The notes under the pieces were generated by a model that had not been told where the DNA came from, searched no databases, and saw only the letters and a program-made list of their open reading frames with translations. Of a stretch of 25,769 nucleotides of DNA, positions 22,504 through 25,769 are shown piece after piece. The number at the start of each line of letters is the position of its first letter. Position 1 is the first letter of the stretch. Origin of the DNA: a virus; the IMG/VR virus record IMGVR_UViG_3300000227_000018, positions 8,370 to 34,138 of that record; one strand, 5' to 3'. The translations under genes were made by a program, and so were the position numbers.

Positions 22504-25401
22504 TTATTTTACATATTCCTTATTTTCAAATTCATGTGCTGATTCATAATAAATATTATCATAATATGTAGAATTTGCATAATAATTTAATGTTGCAGCA
22601 TTTTGTAATGCGGATATCGGTCCTTTTAATGATTGACCACCAATCAATTTCATCTGTAATGTTACCTTTGCTAACATTGGTTGTAATCCCATACCTTCTG
22701 GATTTAAATCCCATGTGGTTTCATTATAATCAATTGTTAAATTTTCAATAATTACTTTAGTATAAAAAAAGTCGCCGATTCTTAAAATACATATTGGTTG
22801 CCTACCAAAAATATAATTACTTTTTCTATTATTGTCATTAACTCTAACTGCAGGACCTTGTCTTACACATTGTTGTAGAAATGTTAATCTTCTATGAAAA
22901 TCTTCTGGTGTTTGTGAATAAAATGCTGGATTATAATTATTATATCTTATTGATTCAAAATTACTAGATATTGCATTAGATTTTATATCTTTTTCAGCAA
23001 AAAAATGATTATAATATTTATTTAAATCATCACTATTATAGGTTTTATTATTTTCATCACTATTATAGGTTTTATTATTTTCATCTTTATTATTATCAAT
23101 ATATGTTATAATAAGACGCCCAATTCTTGCTTGAATACTGGCATCACTATTTATATTATCTTTATTAGCAGTACTATCATGAGATAGTTTACTTCCTATT
23201 GAATATGTATTATATTTAATATTATTATTGTTAATTTTAAATTTATTAATATTTATTATTTTATCAATTTTTCGTTTAAGTAAATATTCTATTGCATTTG
23301 CACGTCTTAAACCTAAATCATAATTATATTTTTCAGGATTATTTCCATTATATAATTTACTTGCAGAACCAACTATATCAAATTTTAACTCGTTTTTATT
23401 ATTATTCATATTAGATAAATATTCCATTAATGTTTTATCTAAATCATTATCATTTTTAATAACATCATAAATATTATCATTAGAACTATATCCATAAATC
23501 CAAGATTTATTTAAATCTGATTGATAATTATTATTTAACATATTATTAAAAATATTATTTATATTACTATCATTTGGTTCATCGTTCCTAAAATAAAAAG
23601 TAATTTCCTTAGTTTTAGATTGATTATTTTGATTATTTGTATTTTGATTTGATTTTACATCATTATTTTCTTTAAATACTGGTATTTTATCACCACCAAA
23701 AGCAAAAAATTCAACAATTTTTTTATTATAATTATCATCATTAATATATTTTCTTAAATGTATTGGATAATCAACTAATAGTATAAATGATAATGTTGCA
23801 CTTCTTTCACTATTCATATAACTATATATTGGTTCATTTCTACCAACCAATACCGTTGAGTCATATCTAGCAGATGATGATTCACTTAATTCAATACCAT
23901 ATGGTGGAAACCACATCATATGACAATTAAAAGGACCTATTTCAGATAGTGGAATTTTAATATCACTATCTGGAATTATGCCATAATCATTACCTTTAGT
24001 AACATTAACTGCTAAATTTTCAATACTAAACATTAAATTTTGGTCAATATTATTACCATTTTTTATTGGATGTGTTTTTGGAATAACAGATTTGTGAATA
24101 ACAGAATTTTTATTACCTCCATATGCCATATTACCTATAAATCTAATTGATTTAGCATACCTATCATATGGTTTTAATATTGTATGTTGACGAATACCAG
24201 TACTACCAGAAAAACCATTCTTATTAGCATAATCACTATTATTAGATTGCCATATTGGAGCACCATTAAATCCAACAATATTATTATTTTCTGTAAAAAT
24301 TTGTCTTGTTAAATTAATTATTTGACCACCAGTTTTATCAACTAAATATTTTGTGTATTTTAACAATCCATTATTTACTTTAAATTCAGTATTATTTAAT
24401 TCATTATTATCATTATAATTACCAATAACATTTTTATTATAATTAGATACTGAACTATCATTTTCAATACCAGTATAACCCCAAATTATTTTATTATTAT
24501 TACTATCATTTATATTATTATAATAATTATTATTTTTTAAATTTTGAATATCAATACTATTACTAGTATTATTAAATTCAAAATTTTCTAACACATAATT
24601 ATAAATTTCATTTGTTTTTGTTGGTGCATAAACTTTATCTTTTCTAATTTTATCAATATATAAAATAGGAATACTATTATTATTTATATCTTCAATAAAT
24701 TTATAATTATTAATATCTAGTAGATATATATCTAAATTATTATAGTTAATTTTATATTTTTCAGCAAAATCATTTATTGATTTATTATCAAATGGTTTAT
24801 ATTTATTATATTCAATCGATTTGTAATAAAAAGACAATTGTACTTTCCCTGTATTTTCCAATAAAAATTTATCATCATCTTTGTCAATATTTCTAAAATC
24901 AATTTCTTTACTAAAGAAATTAGTTTTAAAATAAAGATTACTTATTATGGTATCAACAGTAGTTTTTTGTGAATTATTAGTAATAGAATAATCAATTGGC
25001 ATTTTAAATAGTTTATCACCTTTTAATACTGATGATACATCAATTGTTGGTATGTAATTTTGTGAAACATGAGAAATAACATTATATGATAATTGAAATG
25101 CAAGCATTTTAGTTGCAATATCAGTTAATTTACTACGCTCATTTGCAAATGCTCTTGAAATTAAACTATTTGTTGGATTAATACTTCTAAATAAAGGTAT
25201 TGGAATTAGTATACTTTCAATTGATGATGAAAAAATATTATTTAATGGTGATAAATTTTTTAAATTATATTCATTTTCAAATTTATATGTATTTCTAGAC
25301 AATATTAAATTTCTAAACTCTTCAGAAGTTATATTATTTTTTAAATTAATATTAGAATTAATAATATTATCTCTAATCAACTTAGATGTATAATCAGCCA
25401 T
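22504..25401 (-). CDS. Baseplate/tail-tube-type protein with OmpA-like segment (965 aa)
   Basis: Large virion protein of a contractile tail. The N-terminal ~100 residues are helical (SEEFRNLILSRNTYKFENEY, then RAFANERSKLTDIATKMLAF). Residues ~180-350 are Asn-rich. The segment near residues 675-715 (FDIVGSASKLYNG, then NYDLGLRRANAIEYLL) matches the OmpA/MotB peptidoglycan-binding pattern 'G.AS...yN..L..RRA.A'. The C-terminal ~115 residues (QCVRQGPAVRVNDN, FGRQPICILRIGDFFYTKVI, WDLNPEGMGLQPMLAKVTLQ, LIGGQSLKGPISALQNA) resemble CIS-tube/baseplate proteins of T4-like phages. A 27-base tandem duplication sits in the Asn-rich linker. The start ATG follows a GTATTTATA box by 18-26 bases. Exact baseplate position cannot be named. 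Confidence 0.7.
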   Translation of the reverse strand: MADYTSKLIRDNIINSNINLKNNITSEEFRNLILSRNTYKFENEYNLKNLSPLNNIFSSSIESILIPIPLFRSINPTNSLISRAFANERSKLTDIATKMLAFQLSYNVISHVSQNYIPTIDVSSVLKGDKLFKMPIDYSITNNSQKTTVDTIISNLYFKTNFFSKEIDFRNIDKDDDKFLLENTGKVQLSFYYKSIEYNKYKPFDNKSINDFAEKYKINYNNLDIYLLDINNYKFIEDINNNSIPILYIDKIRKDKVYAPTKTNEIYNYVLENFEFNNTSNSIDIQNLKNNNYYNNINDSNNNKIIWGYTGIENDSSVSNYNKNVIGNYNDNNELNNTEFKVNNGLLKYTKYLVDKTGGQIINLTRQIFTENNNIVGFNGAPIWQSNNSDYANKNGFSGSTGIRQHTILKPYDRYAKSIRFIGNMAYGGNKNSVIHKSVIPKTHPIKNGNNIDQNLMFSIENLAVNVTKGNDYGIIPDSDIKIPLSEIGPFNCHMMWFPPYGIELSESSSARYDSTVLVGRNEPIYSYMNSERSATLSFILLVDYPIHLRKYINDDNYNKKIVEFFAFGGDKIPVFKENNDVKSNQNTNNQNNQSKTKEITFYFRNDEPNDSNINNIFNNMLNNNYQSDLNKSWIYGYSSNDNIYDVIKNDNDLDKTLMEYLSNMNNNKNELKFDIVGSASKLYNGNNPEKYNYDLGLRRANAIEYLLKRKIDKIININKFKINNNNIKYNTYSIGSKLSHDSTANKDNINSDASIQARIGRLIITYIDNNKDENNKTYNSDENNKTYNSDDLNKYYNHFFAEKDIKSNAISSNFESIRYNNYNPAFYSQTPEDFHRRLTFLQQCVRQGPAVRVNDNNRKSNYIFGRQPICILRIGDFFYTKVIIENLTIDYNETTWDLNPEGMGLQPMLAKVTLQMKLIGGQSLKGPISALQNAATLNYYANSTYYDNIYYESAHEFENKEYVK
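23027..23080. repeat. 27-bp tandem duplication inside the baseplate gene
   Basis: Two identical 27-base units (23027-23053 and 23054-23080) encode ENNKTYNSD twice in a row. The unit is a multiple of three, so the frame is kept. A third, partial copy begins at 23081. Confidence 0.85.
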
Positions 25402-25736
25402 TTTTATTATATTTTTTTTATAAATACTTTCATATTAAAATAACAGTTATTATAATTAGAATATGTTGAAATTGTTACCCAACAACAAATATATAATTAT
25501 ATATTTTTAATAAATTAATTTATATTACCTTGAATTTTAATTTTTAATTATGATATATATTAATAATTAATAATATATTTATATAAAAATATATTACTAA
25601 ATATTTTAAGTTTTTAATGAATTTACTTAATATTTATATATTATATATTTAGGTATATTGTAAATTAATATTTATATTTTTTTAATTAAAAAAAGTTTTA
25701 ATAATAAAAAAATATCCCCCCAAGTTTCTAACTTTT
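25402..25736. other. A/T-rich non-coding region ahead of the baseplate gene
   Basis: About 335 bases with no credible gene on either strand. Three copies of TATAAATA in minus-strand sense (TATTTATA on plus) stand at 25576-25583, 25631-25638 and 25669-25676, pointing toward the 965-aa gene, besides the reverse-sense box at 25419-25427. The octamer matches the T4 late promoter core, but the region is so A/T-rich that chance copies are expected. A run of six C on plus (25716-25721) and a short AAGTT/AACTT hairpin lie near the right end. Confidence 0.4.
25419..25427 (-). promoter_or_regulatory. Candidate GTATTTATA promoter box
   Basis: Minus-strand GTATTTATA followed by an A-run lies 18-26 bases ahead of the ATG of the baseplate gene. 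This is the best-spaced example together with those ahead of 16022 and 12706. Confidence 0.45.
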
Positions 25737-25769
25737 TTATTCAAATTCGAAGAAGTTGAATAACAAAAT
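25737..25769 (-). CDS. Possible C-terminal end of an upstream gene
   Basis: One minus-strand frame is open from the window edge and ends with TAA at 25737-25739, giving ILLFNFFEFE. G/C rises slightly here compared with the adjoining spacer. Ten residues are too few to assign anything, and the frame could be chance. Confidence 0.25.
   Translation of the reverse strand: MLLFNFFEFE

Noticed and set aside
23027-23085. CRISPR-like or regulatory repeat array
   Set aside because: Only two full units without spacers, inside a coding frame and a multiple of three; it is a simple tandem duplication.
25402-25769. tRNA gene or replication origin in the long A/T spacer
   Set aside because: No cloverleaf with a TTCRA-type arm could be drawn, and there are no repeated iterons; only A/T runs and short palindromes expected from composition.

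Overview
The window is a very AT-rich stretch of a tailed bacteriophage genome, probably a large T4-like myovirus. Every convincing gene lies on the minus strand, so transcription runs from high to low coordinates. The phage assignment rests on a T4-type replication set (gp41-like helicase, RNase H-type flap nuclease, UvsX-like recombinase, gp32-like ssDNA-binding protein) lying among baseplate, fibre and other virion-type genes. I see no Shine-Dalgarno-like purine run ahead of the starts; they are preceded by A/T-rich DNA. That is typical of Bacteroidota, so a host in that phylum is my inference and not something the sequence proves. Stops are TAA or TGA; no convincing gene ends in TAG.

Layout in the direction of transcription. 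(1) 25401-22177: a 965-aa baseplate/tail-tube-type protein with an OmpA-like segment, then a gp53-like baseplate wedge protein. (2) 22116-19598: two glycosyltransferases. The second is cut by an in-frame TGA where its family appears to have Trp. (3) 19495-16081: a tightly coupled sugar-nucleotide operon with heptose-7-phosphate kinase (rfaE1), a cupin, a mini-HAD phosphatase, heptose-1-phosphate adenylyltransferase (rfaE2), ADP-heptose epimerase (hldD) and an unknown gene. Neighbours overlap by 4 or 14 bases or lie 3 bases apart. Together they could supply an NDP-heptose to the glycosyltransferases. (4) 16022-12867: a small conserved phage protein and three proteins with an 'INE' motif near the N-terminus. 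That motif resembles a T4 prohead-protease site, which suggests packaged internal proteins. One has a zinc-peptidase HExxH motif and another a DUF5661-like C-terminal segment. A strong terminator follows at 12740-12768. (5) 12706-5144: a virion-type protein and then the replication and recombination block. (6) 5035-4491: a TnpB (IS200/IS605) relic and a second strong terminator. (7) 4340-1: a string of fibre-type beta-structured proteins running off the left edge.

The most interesting points are the phage-borne heptose pathway beside an interrupted glycosyltransferase, and the neighbouring cluster of possible injected proteins with a shared N-terminal leader. A recurrent TATTTATA box (TATAAATA on the other strand) lies just ahead of several apparent transcription-unit starts, and a decayed TnpB remnant sits after the helicase gene.
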